Shown: positions 35,321 to 45,687, counted from the first letter of the stretch. The stretch is DNA of 52,142 nucleotides from Gemella haemolysans (GCF_901873445.1 NZ_CABFLN010000007.1:1-52142), one strand, 5' to 3'. Translations and numbers: made by a program. Notes: generated by a model not told the origin, from the sequence alone.

Positions 35321-37957
35321 ATGACAAAAAAATATGTTTATAATTTCAGTGAAGGGAATAAAGATATGCGATCTTTACTTGGGGGTAAAGGTGCGAATCT
35401 TGCAGAAATGAAGGGATTAGGGATTAATGTACCACCTGGTTTTACTATTACTACAGAAAGCTGTAATAGTTATTATGAAAATGGGGAACGAATTAAACCT
35501 GAGATTTTAAAACAAATTAATGAACAATTAGAAACATTAGAAAAGACTATTGGTAAAGAGTTAGGAAGTATAGAAAATCCGTTATTAGTATCTGTACGAA
35601 GTGGTGCTGTATTTTCAATGCCTGGTATGATGGATACAATTTTAAATCTAGGATTGAATGATGAAACAACTATTGCCTTAGCTAAGAAAAATAATAATTA
35701 TCGTTTTGCTTATGATAGTTATAGAAGATTTATTCAAATGTTCTCTGATGTAGTAATGGATGTAGAGAAATATAAATTTGAAGAAGTTTTAACACGAGTG
35801 AAAAATGAAAATGGCTATGAACAAGATAGCGATATGAATGAAAAAGATTTATTTAAAGTTGTTGAGGAGTTCAAAGAGATCTACAAAAAAGAAGTAGGTC
35901 GTGAATTCCCGATGAGTGTGAAGGAACAACTTATGCTAGCTATTGAAGCGGTATTTAAATCTTGGAATAATAATCGAGCTAAAGTATATAGAAGGCTTCA
36001 TAATATTAGTGATAAACTAGGGACTGCTGTAAATATCCAAGCCATGGTCTTTGGGAATATGGGAGATAATTGCGGTACTGGAGTATCGTTCAGTAGAAAT
36101 CCTGTAACTGGTGAAGATGAATTATTCGGTGAGTATCTAATTAATGCACAAGGAGAAGATGTAGTTGCAGGAATTAGAACACCGAAAAACATTAGTGTGC
36201 TTGCTGAAGATATGCCACATTTATATAAAGAATTTGTGGAGCTTTCTAAAAAATTAGAAGGACACTACAAAGATATGCAAGATATTGAGTTTACTATTGA
36301 AGATGGTAAACTATATATTCTTCAAACAAGAAATGCTAAGAGAACACCAAATGCTGTTGTTGAAGTTGCAGTTTCGTTAGTAGAAGAAGGTGTTATCAGC
36401 AAGGAAGAAGCTATTTTAAGAGTAGGTACAGAAGAAATTAACAAACTTCTTCACTCTACATTTGAAGATAAATCATTGAAACAAGCGCAACAATTAACTC
36501 AAGGATTAGCGGCTTCACCAGGAGCGGCAGTGGGAGCAATTTATTTTACTGCTCATGAAGCGGTTGAAGCGGCGAAAACAAAACCTGTTGTATTAGTAAG
36601 AGAAGAAACATCACCTGAAGATATTGAAGGTATGGTTAGTTCAGAAGCCATTGTAACTCTACGCGGAGGAATGACATCACATGCTGCGGTAGTTGCACGT
36701 GGAATGGGTAAATGCTGTGTGTGTGGTTGCCAAAACATGATTATTAATTATGATGAAAAAACATTAAAAATTGCTGGTATTACACTAAAAGAAGGAGATG
36801 TAATCTCTGTTGATGGAAGTAGTGGTAAGGTTTATCTAGGAGAAGTTGATAAAATAGATGCTAGATTCAGCGATAGATTCAATAAACTTTTAGGATGGGC
36901 AGATGAAATTAGAAGTCTAAAAGTATTAGCAAATGCTGATAATGAAGTCGATGCAAAAGTTGCTTTCGAGTTTGGAGCTGAAGGAATTGGATTATGTAGA
37001 ACAGAACATATGTTCTTTGAAGAAGATAGAATTAGCTTAGTTAGAAAAATGATACTAGCTTCAGATACAAATGAAAGAATTAGATTCTTAGATAGATTAC
37101 AACCAATTCAAAGTGATGATTTCTATAAAATTTTTAAAGAAGCGAAAGGTAAATCTGTTAACATAAGATTATTAGATCCACCACTTCACGAATTCTTACC
37201 GAAAGATGAAAAAACTGTAAAAGTTATTGCCGAGGAAATAGGTGTAAGTGTTAGTCAATTAGAAGCTAAAATTGCTAGTATTGCCGAGTTCAACCCTATG
37301 ATGGGACACCGTGGTTGCCGTCTAGGAATAACTTATCCAGAAATTTATTTAATGCAAGCAAAAGCGATCAGTTCAGCAGCGATTCGAGCACGTAAAGAAG
37401 GAATTGAAGTTAATGTAGAAATTATGATTCCGTTAGTAGGTTTAGAAAAAGAACTTGCAGTTCTACGTGAGCAAATAGTTGAATTAGTTGAAAAAGAAAT
37501 ACAGTTATACAATGCGGACTTTAATTATAAAGTAGGAACTATGATTGAAATACCACGAGCTTGTGTAGTAGCTGATAAGATTGCTGAACATGCAGATTTC
37601 TTCAGTTTCGGAACAAATGACTTAACACAATTAACATTTGGTTATTCAAGAGATGATGCTGAGAAATTTATCGATATCTATAAGAAAAAAAATATCTTAG
37701 AGTCAGATCCATTTGTTCATTTAGATGAGAGTGGAGTACTAGAGTTAATGAAGATTGCTGTTAATAAAGCAAAAGCTGTAAAACCTAATATTAAACTAGG
37801 AATTTGTGGTGAACATGGGGGAGATGAAAAATCAATTCTACTTTGTTCGAATATTGGTTTAGGTTATGTTTCTTGCTCACCATATCGTGTTATTATCGCG
37901 AGAATTGCAGCAGCTAAAGCAGCTATTAGTAATATAGAAGTAGCGTTAACTAAGTAA
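35321..37957 (+). CDS. ppdK: pyruvate, phosphate dikinase
   Basis: 878 residues, normal PPDK length. An N-terminal ATP-grasp domain (GGKGANLAEM at the start, SVRSGAVFSMPGMMDT) is followed by a swivelling phosphohistidine domain with GGMTSHAAVVARGMGK (catalytic His and the neighbouring regulatory Thr), then a PEP-binding TIM barrel (GLCRTEHMFF, GHRGCRLGITYPEI, SFGTNDLTQ, CGEHGG). It interconverts pyruvate, ATP and Pi with PEP, AMP and PPi. It is third in the ccpN operon, 53 bp after its regulator. It links pyruvate or amino-acid carbon to gluconeogenesis. Confidence 0.97.
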   Translation: MTKKYVYNFSEGNKDMRSLLGGKGANLAEMKGLGINVPPGFTITTESCNSYYENGERIKPEILKQINEQLETLEKTIGKELGSIENPLLVSVRSGAVFSMPGMMDTILNLGLNDETTIALAKKNNNYRFAYDSYRRFIQMFSDVVMDVEKYKFEEVLTRVKNENGYEQDSDMNEKDLFKVVEEFKEIYKKEVGREFPMSVKEQLMLAIEAVFKSWNNNRAKVYRRLHNISDKLGTAVNIQAMVFGNMGDNCGTGVSFSRNPVTGEDELFGEYLINAQGEDVVAGIRTPKNISVLAEDMPHLYKEFVELSKKLEGHYKDMQDIEFTIEDGKLYILQTRNAKRTPNAVVEVAVSLVEEGVISKEEAILRVGTEEINKLLHSTFEDKSLKQAQQLTQGLAASPGAAVGAIYFTAHEAVEAAKTKPVVLVREETSPEDIEGMVSSEAIVTLRGGMTSHAAVVARGMGKCCVCGCQNMIINYDEKTLKIAGITLKEGDVISVDGSSGKVYLGEVDKIDARFSDRFNKLLGWADEIRSLKVLANADNEVDAKVAFEFGAEGIGLCRTEHMFFEEDRISLVRKMILASDTNERIRFLDRLQPIQSDDFYKIFKEAKGKSVNIRLLDPPLHEFLPKDEKTVKVIAEEIGVSVSQLEAKIASIAEFNPMMGHRGCRLGITYPEIYLMQAKAISSAAIRARKEGIEVNVEIMIPLVGLEKELAVLREQIVELVEKEIQLYNADFNYKVGTMIEIPRACVVADKIAEHADFFSFGTNDLTQLTFGYSRDDAEKFIDIYKKKNILESDPFVHLDESGVLELMKIAVNKAKAVKPNIKLGICGEHGGDEKSILLCSNIGLGYVSCSPYRVIIARIAAAKAAISNIEVALTK

Positions 37958-38041
37958 AATGTTAAAAAAGAAATAGAGGTTTTTAGTAATTTATCTACTA
38001 AGACTTTGCTATAATAATTAATGATTATACTAGCAGAATAT

Positions 38042-38077
38042 AAGGGTGATTCGTAATGAATTACCCTTTATTTTTTA
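38042..38077 (+). terminator. terminator after ppdK
   Basis: AAGGGTGATTC-gtaat-GAATTACCCTT, then a T-rich run. The remaining gap to 38324 is AT-rich, and I see nothing else clear in it. Confidence 0.75.
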
Positions 38078-38323
38078 GTATAAGAAAATATGTGGGTAAA
38101 AAATTTAAATTAAGTATTAATTAACTGAACTATAATTATAAAATCTTTGTAAATATTACAAAATTATTAAATAATAGTTAATATTATACAAAGTAAATTG
38201 ATTTTTTTTTCATTATACATTAAAATTAATGTAGTATATTGTACCATTTTATATCGAAAAAAGGGTTCAAATCAAAATGAAAGTTAAATGAAAGTTTAAA
38301 TATTGAAAAAGAGAGGATATACT

Positions 38324-40861
38324 ATGGCAGAAAATAATAATAGTCGGCTATCGAGAAGAGATAGACACTCTCAGGAAAGAAAGAGTGTTATGCCAGGTGG
38401 ATATATATCTAGAGGAAATAATAATCCAACAAATAATGGGCAACAAAGAAGACCATTAACAAATGAAGAAATAATGAGAAGAAATGCACAGAACGCAGGA
38501 TCTTCCAATCAACAACAAAGAGCAGGTAATGCTAATCAAGGACAAGGAGTACCACCTGTTAGACCGAGAAATGCTCAACAATCAGCAAGAACTGGTAGAC
38601 CAGGAGGGCCTAGACGTCCATTAGGTCCAAATAGAATTAGTAATCCAAATTCTAAAAAATCTAATAAAACTTTATGGATGAAAATATTGAGGTATGGGTT
38701 ATATGCAGCAAGTGTTGCTATTATATCACTATTCTTATTATGTGTATTCTGGATTTATCAAGCACCTGCATTTGACTCTAAGATACTAGATAATAACTCA
38801 AGAACAGTCGTTTATGATGTTAATAATAATGAGGTGGCAAAATTAGGGAACCAAATTGGTGAAAATTTAAATACATCAGACATCCCGACAAAAATGCAAG
38901 ATGCAATCTTAGCGACAGAGGATAATAGATTCTTCGAACATGGAGCAGTCGATTTTAGACGTTTAGTAGGAGCGGTATTTTCAAACCTTACAAGTGGGTT
39001 TGGATCTCAAGGTGCGTCAACAATTTCTCAACAGTTAATTAAGAGAACATTCTTAGACGATAATAAGAGTATGAAGCGTAAAGTTCAAGAAGCATATCTT
39101 GCATATAAACTTGAACAAAACTACGATAAAGAATCTATATTTACTATGTATGTGAATAGAATCTATTATTCAGATGGAGTATATGGATTAAAAACAGCGT
39201 CTAAGTACTATTTTGGAAAAGAGTTAAATCAATTAACACTTCCGCAGATGGCGCTTTTAGCAGGGTTACCTCAACATCCTAATACATATAATCCATATGA
39301 TAATCCTGAAGCGGCTAAAGCTCGTCGTGACACTGTATTGTATTTAATGCAGTACCATGGGAAAATCTCAGAAGCAGAATCAACAGCAGCTCAAAAAACT
39401 AATGTATTAGATGGATTAATAGAACGTGACGAAAGTGAACGTGTATTATTATCAAGTGAATTTGATTCAAAATATACTTCATATATGAATCAAATTGTAA
39501 ATGAATTAAAAAATAGTAAAGAATTTAAAGATTATGAAGGTGACGTATTAAACTTAGGTCTTAAAATTTATACTAACTTTGATTCAAAAATTCAAGATAC
39601 TTTAACAGAAAGTGTAAATGCTAACTATGCAGGAATAAAACAAGCAAGTAATGTGGCTATGGTTGTACTGAATAACGAAAATAGTGGTATAGCCGCTCTT
39701 TATGGAGGTAAAAAACAAACATTCCATGGGTTTAATATTGCAACACAAGCTAAATTACAACCTGGTTCATCGATTAAACCAATACTAGCTTACGGACCAG
39801 CGATTGAGTATTTAAATTGGGGTTCTGATCATATAGTTAATGACTCTAAACTTCAAGGTTCACAAATTCAAAACTGGGATAGAAGATTTCGTGGTAATAT
39901 TACTATAAATAATGCATTAGTATGGTCATCCAATATTCCAGCGATTAAAACATACCAAGAGGTTGGGTTTAATAGAGTAAAACAATATGCAGCTAATGTA
40001 GGTATGGAAATCACAGATGATTCTATTACTACTCCAATAGGAGGAAGTGGAGATGGATTTTCGCCATTACAAATGGCAGGAGCATATGTTCCATTTAGTA
40101 ATGGAGGATATTATGCAACGCCGAAAGCTATTAAAAAGGTCTACGATAGTGAAGGTTCTGAAGTGAAGAGCTTTAGCAAAGATGATAGAAAACGTGTTAT
40201 TAAAGAATCTACAGCATATATTATGACATCAATGTTAAGAAATGTAGTAAACGGTACGGCTTCGTTTGCTCGTATCAGTGGAGCTGATATGGCTGTTAAG
40301 ACAGGAACAACTACATTCGGTGAAGGAGAAGCTCAAAAGTATAATTTTGATATAGATAATTATTCTAAAGATTCTTGGACAATTGGATATACTAGTAATT
40401 ATACGATGGCTGTATGGCAGGGATTTGATGCAATAGATGGTCCAACGAAGTATATGACTCAAGAAGATACACAAAAAACACAAGCATTGTATAGAATTAA
40501 TATGCAAAATATAGTACGTATCCATCCACCTAAAGGATTTAAAGTCCCAGAGAACGTTGGGTCTATAAACGGTGGAGTTAAAGTTATTTCTGATAGTGAA
40601 CGTCGAGAAATTGAAGAACAAAATAGACGTAATCAAGAAAAAGAGAAAGATAGAAATAACAATAATAACGATAATAACAGTAATGACAATAATAACCGTA
40701 GCGGAAATAATTCTGAAGATAATAATGGTAATACATCAAATCAAAATGGCCAACAGAACGGTAATAACAATAATACCCAATCACGAGGTGGGAATTCTAA
40801 TGTAGCTCAACCTAGTGGAAGAAATACTGGAAATAATAATACTACTAGAGGAAATGGATAA
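38324..40861 (+). CDS. class A penicillin-binding protein (PBP1A type)
   Basis: 845 residues from the ATG at 38324 (AGAGAGG upstream). A cytoplasmic basic, Asn/Gln/Arg-rich N-terminus (1-110) is followed by one membrane helix (about 115-140) and a GT51 transglycosylase domain (ATEDNRFFEHGAVDFRR with catalytic Glu, then GASTISQQL). The transpeptidase carries the SXXK motif in PGSSIKPI, SXN in VWSSNIPA and KTGTT. The C-terminus is a low-complexity Asn-rich tail (about 780-845). It polymerises and cross-links peptidoglycan. It is a single gene with a terminator behind it. Confidence 0.95.
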   Translation: MAENNNSRLSRRDRHSQERKSVMPGGYISRGNNNPTNNGQQRRPLTNEEIMRRNAQNAGSSNQQQRAGNANQGQGVPPVRPRNAQQSARTGRPGGPRRPLGPNRISNPNSKKSNKTLWMKILRYGLYAASVAIISLFLLCVFWIYQAPAFDSKILDNNSRTVVYDVNNNEVAKLGNQIGENLNTSDIPTKMQDAILATEDNRFFEHGAVDFRRLVGAVFSNLTSGFGSQGASTISQQLIKRTFLDDNKSMKRKVQEAYLAYKLEQNYDKESIFTMYVNRIYYSDGVYGLKTASKYYFGKELNQLTLPQMALLAGLPQHPNTYNPYDNPEAAKARRDTVLYLMQYHGKISEAESTAAQKTNVLDGLIERDESERVLLSSEFDSKYTSYMNQIVNELKNSKEFKDYEGDVLNLGLKIYTNFDSKIQDTLTESVNANYAGIKQASNVAMVVLNNENSGIAALYGGKKQTFHGFNIATQAKLQPGSSIKPILAYGPAIEYLNWGSDHIVNDSKLQGSQIQNWDRRFRGNITINNALVWSSNIPAIKTYQEVGFNRVKQYAANVGMEITDDSITTPIGGSGDGFSPLQMAGAYVPFSNGGYYATPKAIKKVYDSEGSEVKSFSKDDRKRVIKESTAYIMTSMLRNVVNGTASFARISGADMAVKTGTTTFGEGEAQKYNFDIDNYSKDSWTIGYTSNYTMAVWQGFDAIDGPTKYMTQEDTQKTQALYRINMQNIVRIHPPKGFKVPENVGSINGGVKVISDSERREIEEQNRRNQEKEKDRNNNNNDNNSNDNNNRSGNNSEDNNGNTSNQNGQQNGNNNNTQSRGGNSNVAQPSGRNTGNNNTTRGNG

Positions 40862-40869
40862 TTAGTGAT

Positions 40870-40912
40870 AAACCTACTGTAAGAGAAATCTGAACAGTAG
40901 GTTTATTTTTTT
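40870..40912 (+). terminator. terminator after PBP gene
   Basis: AAACCTACTGT (40870) pairs with ACAGTAGGTTT (40894-40904), then T-rich. Confidence 0.85.
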
Positions 40913-41043
40913 ATAATTTTAAAATACTACACAAATAAATAGAAATGGTGTACAATATAGGAATGGAGCAGTTTATTTCTTTGTTAAACTGAATTTATCA
41001 TTCGATAAAACTTATATAATATTATAAAGATGGATGTGAAGCT

Positions 41044-41904
41044 ATGAAGAAAAAATTAGTTATTATAACAGGAATAAGTGGAGCAGGGAAAAATACAGCA
41101 TTAGAAGTCTTTGAAAATCAAGGGTATTTTTGTACAGATAATTTACCTGGATTGGTTGTAGAGGATTTCTTGAGAATAATTGAAGAAAAAGATATCGATA
41201 AGACAGCTATAAGTATTGATATAAGAAGTAAAGTCTTATTTGTTGATTTAAAAGAGGTATTAAAAAAAATACAACAAAATGAATATTTTGATGTTCGTAT
41301 AATATTTTTAGATAGTGAAGACCAAGTATTGGTAAATAGATATAAAGAGACTAGAAAAAATCATCCATTATCAAGCGAATTCAGTTTACTTGAGGGGATT
41401 GCTCAAGAAAGAAAAGATATGGATGCTATTAAAGGTATAGCGAATTATATTTATGACACAACCAATACAACAGTTAAAGATCTTAAGAAAAAAATATTAG
41501 AGGATTTTGGAATAGAAAAGAAAGATAGTTATCATATTACTATTTCTAGTTTTGGATATAAATATGGTGTACCAATCGATGCTGATAACATAGTAGATGT
41601 TCGTTTTTTACGAAATCCATTTTATATAAATGAACTACGAGAAAAAACGGGTCAAGATAAAGAAGTCTATGAATATGTTTTTGAAGATGAAGTGACTAAA
41701 GAATTTTATGATAGATATCTAGAATTAATGACTTATATGATTGATAAGTATCAATATGAAGGAAGAGATAAAGTCGCAATAGCTGTAGGATGTACTGGAG
41801 GAAAACATAGATCTGTTAGTGTAGCAAGAAGGTTACGTGAGGATATATCAAAGTTAGGTTACAGAGTACATTTAGAACATCGCGATATTAATAAGGGTAG
41901 GTAG
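41044..41904 (+). CDS. rapZ: RapZ-family nucleotide-binding protein (YvcJ)
   Basis: 286 residues. The N-terminal P-loop domain has GISGAGKNT (about 8-16) and EVFENQGYFCTDNLPG. The C-terminal domain ends with AVGCTGGKHRSVSVA and HRDINK, both typical of RapZ/YvcJ. It acts as an RNA-binding regulator of cell-envelope precursor metabolism in other bacteria; in Bacillota it binds nucleotides and the target is less clear. The residue after the P-loop Lys is Asn, where Ser or Thr is expected. It is followed after 4 bp by yvcK, the usual pairing. Confidence 0.93.
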   Translation: MKKKLVIITGISGAGKNTALEVFENQGYFCTDNLPGLVVEDFLRIIEEKDIDKTAISIDIRSKVLFVDLKEVLKKIQQNEYFDVRIIFLDSEDQVLVNRYKETRKNHPLSSEFSLLEGIAQERKDMDAIKGIANYIYDTTNTTVKDLKKKILEDFGIEKKDSYHITISSFGYKYGVPIDADNIVDVRFLRNPFYINELREKTGQDKEVYEYVFEDEVTKEFYDRYLELMTYMIDKYQYEGRDKVAIAVGCTGGKHRSVSVARRLREDISKLGYRVHLEHRDINKGR

Positions 41905-41908
41905 TAAA

Positions 41909-42892
41909 ATGAGAACTAAAGTAAAAGTAGTTACTATTGGTGGAGGAACAGGTTTATCTGTTCTTTTAAGAGGTTTAAAAAAATATCCACTTGACATAAC
42001 TGCCGTAGTAACAGTAGCAGATGATGGTGGAAGTTCTGGGAAAATACGTAGTGATATGAATATTCCTTCACCAGGGGATATTAGAAATGTTATTGCAGCC
42101 TTGTCGGATGTAGAACCATACTTAGAAAAGATGTTTCAGTATCGTTTCGATAGTGGAGAAATAAAAGGTCACCCAGTAGGTAATTTAATGATAGCTGCTA
42201 TGACAGATATTCATGGTGATTTTTCTACTGCGGTTAAGGTTATGAGTAGAATCCTAAATGTACGTGGAACAGTATTACCTACAACTAATGATATAGCAAC
42301 GTTAAATGCTGTTCTTTCTACAGGTGAAATAATAAGAGGAGAATCTTCGATAACAGATGCTGGAGGAGAAATAGATCATGTTTATATTACACCTTCTAGG
42401 GTAAAACCTAATGAAGATGTGTTAAGAGCGATTGAACAGGCAGATTATATAATAATGGGACCAGGTAGTTTATATACTTCAATTATTCCAAATTTAGTGA
42501 TTTCTCAAGTTTCAGAGAAAATTAGAGAAAGTAAAGCTAAAAAAATATATGTATGTAATGTTATGACCCAACATGGTGAAACTGATAATTATACTGTATC
42601 TGATCATATTATTGCGATAAATAAACATGTTGAAGAAAACATTTTTGATTTAGTAATTGCAAATTCTCGTGAATTTGATGATAGTATTTTATCGAAATAT
42701 CACAAAGAAAAACAAGAACCGGTCAAAATCGATCAAGACAAAATAGAAAAACTTGGAATAAAATTGATAAAAAATAATGATGTCGGAATCGTTGATAATA
42801 ATACGATTAGGCATAATGCAGAAAAAGTTTCTGAATTAATTTACGATTATATTATAGACGACAAGCCAACAATGATTTATAATAAAAGATGA
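41909..42892 (+). CDS. yvcK: gluconeogenesis factor YvcK (CofD-like)
   Basis: 327 residues. Near the N-terminus [14 protein letters not shown] and [13 protein letters not shown], then [10 protein letters not shown] and [12 protein letters not shown], are the CofD/YvcK fold signatures. It binds UDP-sugars and helps couple carbon metabolism to cell-wall synthesis. It follows rapZ by 4 bp. whiA, which normally comes next in this cluster, is absent here and pgi takes its place. Confidence 0.94.
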   Translation: MRTKVKVVTIGGGTGLSVLLRGLKKYPLDITAVVTVADDGGSSGKIRSDMNIPSPGDIRNVIAALSDVEPYLEKMFQYRFDSGEIKGHPVGNLMIAAMTDIHGDFSTAVKVMSRILNVRGTVLPTTNDIATLNAVLSTGEIIRGESSITDAGGEIDHVYITPSRVKPNEDVLRAIEQADYIIMGPGSLYTSIIPNLVISQVSEKIRESKAKKIYVCNVMTQHGETDNYTVSDHIIAINKHVEENIFDLVIANSREFDDSILSKYHKEKQEPVKIDQDKIEKLGIKLIKNNDVGIVDNNTIRHNAEKVSELIYDYIIDDKPTMIYNKR

Positions 42893-42914
42893 AAATAAAA
42901 AAAGGAGAACAAAA

Positions 42915-44264
42915 ATGCACTTAAATTTTGATTATTCGAAAGCACTAAACTTCTTTAACGAACAAGAAGTGAAAAATATGGAAGGTTATGTGAAAGTTGC
43001 ACATGATCAATTACACAATAAAACTGGAATAGGAAATGATTTCCTAGGATGGTTAGAATTACCAACTAACTACGATAAAGAAGAGTTTGCTAGAATTAAA
43101 GAAGCTAGTAAAAAAATTCAAAGTAATTCAGATGTACTAGTTGTTATCGGTATTGGAGGTTCATACCTTGGAGCTCGTGCGGCGATTGAAATGCTAAATG
43201 ATAGTTTCTATAACTTCTATGAAGAAGGAAGAAAAACTCCAAAAATCTTCTTCGTAGGTCACACAATTTCATCAACTTATACTCAAGAATTAGTTAATTA
43301 CTTAAAAACTACAGGAAAAGATTTCTCTGTAAATGTAATCTCTAAATCAGGAACAACTACAGAGCCTGCTATTGCATTCCGTATTTTCAAAGAATTACTT
43401 GAAGAAAAATATGGAAAAGAAGGAGCTAAAGAAAGAATCTTCGCTACAACTGACAGAGCTCGTGGAGCATTAAAATCATTAGCTGATGATGAAGGATATG
43501 AAACATTTGTAGTACCTGATGATGTAGGTGGACGTTTCACAGTTCTAACTGCAGTAGGATTACTTCCAATTGCTGTAAGTGGAGTAGATATTGATAAAAT
43601 GATGGCTGGAGCTAAATTAGCTCAAGATGAACTTTCAACACCAGATTTAAGCAAAAATATTGCTTACCAATATGCTGTAATGCGTAACATCTTACAACAA
43701 AAAGGTAAATTAATTGAAATTCTTGTTTCTTATGAACCATCAATGGTTTACTTCAATGAATGGTGGAAACAACTTTACGGTGAGTCTGAAGGTAAAGATG
43801 GAAAAGCTCTATACCCATCAAGTGTTTGTTTCTCAACTGATTTACACTCTATGGGGCAATATGTTCAAGAAGGACGTCGTGTTCTATTAGAAACTATTTT
43901 AAAAGTTAAATCACCAAACAAAGATATCGAGCTTAAAGAAGCTGATAACAATCTTGATGGATTAAACTACTTAGCTGGAAAAACTATGGATTTTGTAAAT
44001 ACTAAAGCATTTGAAGGAACTCTTCTTGCACACACAGATGGTGGAGTACCTAACTTTGTAGTAGAACTTCCTGATATGAGTGAGTTCACATTCGGATACT
44101 TAGTATACTTCTTTGAAAAAGCTGTAGGTATTTCTGGATACATGCAAGGATTAAATCCATTTGACCAACCAGGAGTAGAAGCGTATAAGAAAAACATGTT
44201 CGCACTTCTTGGAAAACCTGGATTCGAAGACTTAAAAGCAGAATTAGAAGAAAGATTAAAATAA
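42915..44264 (+). CDS. pgi: glucose-6-phosphate isomerase
   Basis: 449 residues, the short Bacillota form. Family motifs: [26 protein letters not shown] for sugar-phosphate binding, [14 protein letters not shown], and [16 protein letters not shown] near the end. It interconverts glucose 6-phosphate and fructose 6-phosphate. It lies 22 bp after yvcK behind AAAGGAGAA. A terminator follows at 44278-44318. Confidence 0.97.
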   Translation: MHLNFDYSKALNFFNEQEVKNMEGYVKVAHDQLHNKTGIGNDFLGWLELPTNYDKEEFARIKEASKKIQSNSDVLVVIGIGGSYLGARAAIEMLNDSFYNFYEEGRKTPKIFFVGHTISSTYTQELVNYLKTTGKDFSVNVISKSGTTTEPAIAFRIFKELLEEKYGKEGAKERIFATTDRARGALKSLADDEGYETFVVPDDVGGRFTVLTAVGLLPIAVSGVDIDKMMAGAKLAQDELSTPDLSKNIAYQYAVMRNILQQKGKLIEILVSYEPSMVYFNEWWKQLYGESEGKDGKALYPSSVCFSTDLHSMGQYVQEGRRVLLETILKVKSPNKDIELKEADNNLDGLNYLAGKTMDFVNTKAFEGTLLAHTDGGVPNFVVELPDMSEFTFGYLVYFFEKAVGISGYMQGLNPFDQPGVEAYKKNMFALLGKPGFEDLKAELEERLK

Positions 44265-44277
44265 TCTTGAATAAATT

Positions 44278-44318
44278 AAAAACTGATAGAGGAATAATTT
44301 TCCTTTATCAGTTTTTTT
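44278..44318 (+). terminator. terminator after pgi
   Basis: AAAAACTGATA pairs with TATCAGTTTTT, with an inner GGAA/TTCC, then a T-run. Confidence 0.85.
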
Positions 44319-44352
44319 AGTATGTGTATAAATAATCTATATTTATAAATTG

Positions 44353-44519
44353 TTATATTTTTCTTTTTCCTGTTTTAAGTGTAGCTTGCGACACCTCCAT
44401 ATCTTTTGTTTTCTCAAAAGGATATTCCGGTTAGAAAATAAGCCTGTAGTCTTATTTTCTCGCTGTAAAACACTATTGTGTTTTACTTTAGCTACTACAA
44501 AACAGTAAGAAAAATATAA
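44353..44519 (-). ncRNA. cloverleaf-like structured element, copy A
   Basis: A 13-bp closing stem (TTATATTTTTCTT 44353-44365 with 44507-44519) continues inward as CTGTTTT/AAAACAG and GTAGCT/AGCTAC. Three hairpins lie inside: CTTTT/AAAAG (44403-44420), a 10-bp stem with an 8-nt loop (44433-44460), and GTAAAACAC/GTGTTTTAC (44465-44486). Read on the minus strand, the loop is ACTACAGG. This is the same loop and arm order as copy B, with different paired bases. The type is uncertain; it could be RNA or a single-stranded-DNA hairpin site. Confidence 0.6.
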
Positions 44520-44570
44520 AATGTTATTAATAAATATAATGTCTAATTTTTAATTATTATTTATTTTACT

Positions 44571-44724
44571 CAAATATTTTGTAATGGTGAAAATGGAACT
44601 TAGTAAAGTTCCATCGGTGAAATTAGGACTACAGGCCTAATTTCAAGGTGTAATATCCACTTTAATTGTCTAAATGACAATTAAAGTTAGATGAAATCGT
44701 CCGCCACCATACGTAAAATATTTG
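44571..44724 (+). ncRNA. cloverleaf-like structured element, copy B
   Basis: Closing stem CAAATATTTT (44571-44580) with AAAATATTTG (44715-44724), then ATGGTG/CACCAT. Inside: ATGGAACTT/AAGTTCCAT with a 4-nt loop (44593-44614), GAAATTAGG/CCTAATTTC with loop ACTACAGG (44619-44644), and ACTTTAATTGTC/GACAATTAAAGT (44659-44687). A single-stranded AATATCC before the third hairpin is shared with copy A. It lies between the convergent pgi and GntR genes, inverted relative to copy A, with 51 bp between them. There is no ORF. Confidence 0.6.
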
Positions 44725-44761
44725 AATAGAAAATTTATAAATTGAAAGATAAAAAGAAAAC

Positions 44762-44804
44762 GACTCTATAAATTCGATTATTATAAAATCGTAATTTATG
44801 AGTC
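44762..44804. terminator. hairpin at the end of the GntR gene
   Basis: GACTCTATAAATTCGAT pairs with ATCGTAATTTATGAGTC. It is weakly similar to the GTGACTCGA hairpins elsewhere and lies 5 bp after the GntR stop codon. Confidence 0.5.
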
Positions 44805-44808
44805 ATGT

Positions 44809-45516
44809 TTATCTTTTTGCCATTGTCACAAATGTGAATTTATCAGGTCTGTAAGTAAGTATTCCGTATTGAAGAATGTTTCCGTTCGATAAATATGTAA
44901 TACTTTCAACAACCGCGACCATACTATATTCACCTAAATCCATATGTTGTTTTTCTTCCTCCGTAGCATATCTAAATGATATTTGACGGCGAGAGTGTGT
45001 AATCTTTAGCCCTAATTCTTTTTCTAAATACTTATAAATAGAAGACTCTGCAATTTCTTTATTAATAAAAGGAACAAGGTTACGATCAAAATATGATACC
45101 TCGTATTCAAGTCGCTCACCATTTATCATTCTGCTACGACTAACTCTATAAAAATCATTATTTTCATCAGCTCCAAAAATATTCATTATTTTCTTGTCGC
45201 CTTGAATAATATATAAAGATTCAAGTGTAGTTTTTATTTCGTATTTTCCATCGATATTTAACTCAGAAGATGTTTTAATATTTCCTAAGTAGTTATTTTT
45301 TATTCTACCGTGCCCTAGAATTAAAGAGTTTTTTCCTTTTATTTTTTGAATATAGCCATTAATTTCTAATAAAGACAGTGCTTTTCTGATTGTATCCTTA
45401 GAGTATCCGTACTCTTTTGCTAGCTCATTTTCACTTGGTAATTCGGTATTACGCTTATAAAAACGAGTATCTATTTTTTCTTTTAAGTCATTATAGACTT
45501 GTTTATATTTACTCAT
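44809..45516 (-). CDS. GntR-family transcriptional regulator with UTRA domain
   Basis: 235 residues from the ATG at 45516, with GCGAGG 12 bp upstream; a TTG at 45534 lies before that site. An N-terminal winged helix (about 1-70, LPSENELAKEYGYSKDTIRKALSLL) is followed by a UTRA effector-binding domain (about 90-235), as in TreR-type regulators that sense sugar phosphates. It is divergent from the maltose operon at 45755 with a 238-bp gap holding palindromes. It is probably the local regulator, with a phosphorylated maltose or trehalose-like effector; this is inference. Confidence 0.88.
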   Translation of the reverse strand: MSKYKQVYNDLKEKIDTRFYKRNTELPSENELAKEYGYSKDTIRKALSLLEINGYIQKIKGKNSLILGHGRIKNNYLGNIKTSSELNIDGKYEIKTTLESLYIIQGDKKIMNIFGADENNDFYRVSRSRMINGERLEYEVSYFDRNLVPFINKEIAESSIYKYLEKELGLKITHSRRQISFRYATEEEKQHMDLGEYSMVAVVESITYLSNGNILQYGILTYRPDKFTFVTMAKR

Positions 45517-45605
45517 ATATTGTTTTCCTCGCAAAATTTATCTACTTAATTATAAATGGAGTCACCTAAAAAAGCAAGAGTTAAGGACATGTTACATCAT
45601 TCGTG

Positions 45606-45625
45606 CAACATTTACGTATATGTTG
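45606..45625. promoter_or_regulatory. palindrome, candidate operator
   Basis: CAACAT-N8-ATGTTG is a perfect inverted repeat in the gap between the GntR gene and malQ. It could serve the regulator gene's own promoter. Confidence 0.4.
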
Positions 45626-45658
45626 ACGAAAAAAAATAAAAGAATTACATAAATGTTA

Positions 45659-45687
45659 TTGACAAAATGAAAGTGTTTTATTATAAT
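45659..45687 (+). promoter_or_regulatory. promoter of maltose operon
   Basis: TTGACA (45659-45664), a 17-bp spacer and TATAAT (45682-45687). It is close to consensus, as expected for a strongly regulated operon. Confidence 0.8.

Noticed and set aside
40235..40805. Several frames on both strands at the end of the PBP gene
   Set aside because: All are shadows of the transpeptidase end and Asn-rich tail of the penicillin-binding protein.
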